Assembly: GCF_918797505.1 (NCBI RefSeq)
Contig: NC_092793.1
Coordinates: forward strand, 88,672,411-88,736,410
DNA length: 64,000 bases
Source of the DNA: Bemisia tabaci
Lineage: Eukaryota; Arthropoda; Insecta; Hemiptera; Aleyrodidae
Direction: 5' to 3'
Part shown: piece after piece, positions 60,839-64,000 of the stretch
How positions within the stretch are numbered: the stretch's first letter is position 1
Layout: every line of letters begins with the position of its first letter
Notes under the pieces: model-generated
Seen by the model: the letters and a program-made list of their open reading frames with translations, nothing else
What the model was told of the DNA's origin: nothing
The model's database searches: none
Translations under genes and position numbers: made by a program

Positions 60839-63059
60839 TGTTTCTTTTGATTTAAAACAAAAGTAAACTTTAGTGAGTAACTAAAATTTTAACAGGTTAA
60901 CACTTCATCTGTTGTATAACTTATGTACATGGAACTTCCAAATATCGGCGGTTAAAGCGCGAAGCCACGTAGCTCCGTTTCTGACATTGCCTGTCACACT
61001 TCATTGCTTCTTTGGAAAAATATTTTACATATTTTCTCGAGAACTTACATTTTTTTTCCTGCCTAGCTGCCTGTAGGATATTCTTTTTAAAATATTAGGC
61101 TATAAAGTTAGCGTCTAATCGATTCTTGTTTACAGTCTCTCCTCGGAAAAATAAAGTAAGCTGGCAGGAAACAGTTCTTTCAAGATTGGAATAGTTGGTC
61201 TACATATATACTAGTGTGAAAAAACATAATTTTTCTATTTCGGCAGAGGAAGTAGGTATAGGTAATCGACACGGAGCTTATGTGTAACGGTGTAACGTTT
61301 GAAGCATATCTATGATGTTGAAGGCACTCGTGTCGCCACTTAGTGGCGTGCTATTTGTTATCTTAAATTTTGAAGAAATTTTGACGGGGAAACTCGAAGT
61401 TTTACTCAATTGTCTAAAATACGAAAATCCAGCTCAGGAGTCGTTACCTAAAATTCCATTCCTGTTCCGCTCGTGTTCCATACCTATTCGATCAATTTGT
61501 GTGGAAACAGTACTTACCGCCGGCATTTTTATTTCATTAGAAACTTTAGATTTTAGTCCAGTTGTATAATCTTATATGTCTTTCGGCTCTGTTCGATTAA
61601 TTTTCGTAAGTTTTCGGGACCAGAAAATAATTTATGACGGAATTTCAAAATTTCAAAATTCCAAAATCCAGAATGGTGTACGTGGCCCAAAATGCCATTT
61701 TGGCTACTGTTTGATCAAGTTTTTTGAAACTCATTGTCAGTGTCAAATGGTATCATTTTGACAGGAGACTTCAATTTTTAGACTCATTATCAAAATTGCA
61801 AAATCAAAGATAGTTGACGTGGCCTGAAATAATGTCTCGGTGCCTGTTCAATTATCTGTGTGAATTTTGGCACCAGGCCATGATCCAACACGGCGGATCC
61901 CGCCTACTTCATCTAACTTCTTACCAAATTGCGGTAAAGATTTGAAACTTGGCTGGTGTTCCAGGTTCCTAGGTCAAATTGAATTACTTTTTGGCCCCCA
62001 AATTACATTTTAAGGGAGCTCCCTTGTGGGACAACCCAACTTTTTTTTTAAAAAAAAGGAAGACCCCCCTCCCCCTTGTGATACCTCACTCGAAGTGCAT
62101 AAAAAAAAGAAAATGTTTTGCGCAAAGGTAAAGTCAATAACTCAACTCATTTCAAAATGGCGGCCGATTAAACATCTGAAAATTGGCACGTCGGTTTTTC
62201 GTCGAACATTTTGCCTGAAACGCATTATCATGCATGTACTCAGAATGAATATTTTCGTTGTTTGCCAGTGAATTCCAATAGAACTTACTTTACCGGATTT
62301 CATGGCACGAGGAAACCGAATTTGGCATTAGTTATTTTCAAAAAGGAATCTTTTTTCCAAACGGCGACCGTAAAAATGACGGGTAAAGAGAAAACTACGA
62401 GTATCTCAGCTGTTTACCCGTGGATTTGCTTTAAAGTTGGTGCCCGGGACTTTACAGGCACGAGAAAATCGAAACCGACATTGGTTCGGAAAGACCCAAC
62501 CAATTTCAACTTTAATGAAAATTCAAGGGTGAACAGCTGAGGTACCTACTTGTATTTTTCTCTATAACCATAATTTTTACGGTCGCCTTTTAGAAATTGT
62601 TTTTTGGTTAAAAAATCGAATACCAAATTCCAATTCCTCTTGCCAAAAACCCCTCTATATCAAGTTTCATGCGAATTCACCGATAAATATCAATAATATT
62701 CATTTTTGCACTATGCTAAACTTTAACCAGCCGCCATTTTGTCAAAAGTCAAGATTTTGACTTACAGTTTGCTCCAAAACTTTTTTTTGATCTTCTTTCG
62801 AATGGTGTCACAAGGGGGGGGGGGGCATTTGAAAAAGAGTTAGGGTCCGTAGTCCTTCCCCTGGGGGGGGGGGGGGGGGGGCCGAAGTTTCATTTTAAAA
62901 TATTAAGAAAGTAAAATTCAATTACTTTTTCAACGCAATTAATTTTTAAACGTAAAATTTAATAAGTAGTTAATTTTGGAATGTCAACTGGTGCCACAAA
63001 TTGACGATACTTCATGTTAAAGTTAGCAACAGCACCTCATTCGCCGTTGTGTTCAACAA

Positions 63060-63325
63060 TCCCTGGTAAAAATGGCAAGTGCTCAGATCAGTAGCACTTG
63101 CCTTTGGAACAGACCTAAACACTGATGTCAGTGCTGCCGGGCGCTGATCTGCTACGTCATTGTTAGGTCTGTTCCAAAGGCAAGTGCCTCTGATGTAAGT
63201 GGCACTGACCTAAAAGTCTCCGAAGTAAGCGGAGTGGAAACTCCCAGAAATACTGCAGAGGCAAAAAAGTTAATTACCGATCCTCGCCAGGTACGTGAAT
63301 TCACTGTTTGACGACCAGGGAGTTG
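63060..63325. mobile_element. MITE family M5-like element
   Basis: It begins TCCCTGGTAAAAATGGCAAG, close to the end of the copy at 55199, and GACCAGGGA at 63314-63322 could be the inverted end. Inside, GGCAAGTGC, AGTGCTCAGATCAG and GTTCCAAAGGCAAGTGC form overlapping inverted repeats. The boundaries are uncertain. Confidence 0.6.
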
Positions 63326-63369
63326 AGGTGAGTTTTCAACCACAAGTAATTATCACAATCTTCAGTGGA

Positions 63370-63475
63370 CAACGCTCGTTCCCATGCGGTCTCCAATCTA
63401 AGTACCAACTACGCCCGACGTAGTTGAACGTCGGTGATCAATCTAGCGACTGAACCACTACACTGCCCGCGCGTA
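63370..63475 (-). mobile_element. 5S-rRNA-derived SINE with tRNA-like head, copy 2 (minus strand)
   Basis: On the minus strand it starts GCGGGCAGTGTAGTGGTTCA, a tRNA A-box sequence, and then changes to GATCACCGACGTTCAACTAC, GTCGGGCGTAGTTGGTACTT and AGATTGGAGACCGCATGGGA, the internal promoter half of 5S rRNA. The same GATCAC junction occurs in the copy at 30845-30960. It is a pol III-derived SINE and not a working 5S gene. Confidence 0.78.
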
Positions 63476-64000
63476 TAAGAGTTAGGGGCGTAATTATGCC
63501 ATTTCAGGGCCCCATTGGAGTAATCTTGCCAGCAAATGATGATTTTGTCTTTGAATTTGAATCCGATTCTTAATTTTTTTATTATTCTGTTTTAATCAAT
63601 CAGCATTTAAATGAAGTTTTATAAGTTATGTTTCTTTGAAAAAAAATGGAACGCATTAAAATGCAAAATTTTAGGTAAGGATGTAAAAAAAATAATTAAA
63701 GTTAAAATGATACAAAAAATATAAATTTGCAGCTACAAAAATTGAAAGTAATGGAGTAAAAAAGTTGGAAAAGAATTAAAAATAAATTAGAAAAATTTTA
63801 AAAAAAATAAGACTGAAACATTTTAAAAAGAATTAAAACTGAAAAAAATTAAAACCAAATTTAAAACAATTTTTTTTAAAAAAAACTCTCAAGTTAAAAA
63901 AATAATAATGCTTAAATAAATACTTCTAAATACATATTATAGCGATGATAATATTTTTACCGATCTCATTTTTTGGTGTTTTAATTATTTAAGTGCCATC

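Larger units (their letters stand above)
60576..64000 (+). other. Intron (5' part) after exon K
   Basis: No coding exon is visible. It contains a (TAA)n microsatellite, an old M4-like end at about 60945-61005, an M5-like element and a 5S-derived SINE; 61060-63050 shows only poly-G runs (62813-62823 and 62865-62881) and unrecognised sequence. 63600-64000 is A/T-rich. The rest of the dynein C-terminal domain must lie downstream. Confidence 0.75.

Noticed and set aside
1..64000. CRISPR array or prokaryotic defence system
   Set aside because: The tandem arrays lack unique spacers of constant length, and the spliced dynein gene, SINEs and LINE show the DNA is animal.

Overview
This is eukaryotic, almost certainly animal, genomic DNA. 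It is AT-rich and full of microsatellites, SINEs and palindromic non-autonomous transposons, and it carries one long gene split into short exons by introns of 0.6 to 26 kb. The repeat style (long foldback elements, tRNA- and 5S-derived SINEs, GC-rich hairpin repeats) fits an insect. A hemipteran such as a whitefly is my best guess, but nothing here proves the species.

The only gene I can support is the 3' half of an axonemal dynein heavy chain on the + strand. Eleven consecutive coding exons (1294-1485, 3973-4199, 30184-30362, 33437-33628, 37632-37815, 38801-38946, 44901-45053, 52305-52456, 56069-56288, 56884-57040, 60403-60575) join in one open frame of about 658 codons. They run from AAA5 through AAA6 into the C-terminal domain. 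The 5' part (tail, AAA1-4, stalk) lies before base 1 and the last C-terminal exons lie after base 64000. One junction (exon at 52305) keeps frame only with a weak donor.

Everything else is intronic. Layout: 1-1293, intron with a small MITE. 1486-3972, ~130 bp tandem repeats and a 0.69-kb foldback. 4200-30183, a 26-kb intron holding GC-rich hairpin repeats, two copies of one MITE, a ~190 bp tandem array, a 3.5-kb Foldback-like element whose left arm carries a 33-bp tandem array, a (TATG)n tract, a 44-bp array, a foldback with a nested 8-bp-TSD element, and a further TIR element containing a SINE. 30363-33436, a TIR element with a 5S-derived SINE and a dead LINE. 33629-37631, an AT-rich TIR element with SINEs. 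38947-44900, a ~115-135 bp minisatellite split by a 1.33-kb foldback, plus hairpins and a MITE. 45054-52304, a 3.5-kb foldback carrying a 2.1-kb nested element, then a 1.2-kb near-complete palindrome. 52457-64000, MITEs, SINEs and a microsatellite.

There is no operon-like organisation. The window is a single cytoskeletal motor gene whose introns have been repeatedly colonised by inverted-repeat elements. I saw no second convincing protein-coding gene, no CRISPR array and no bacterial-type feature.
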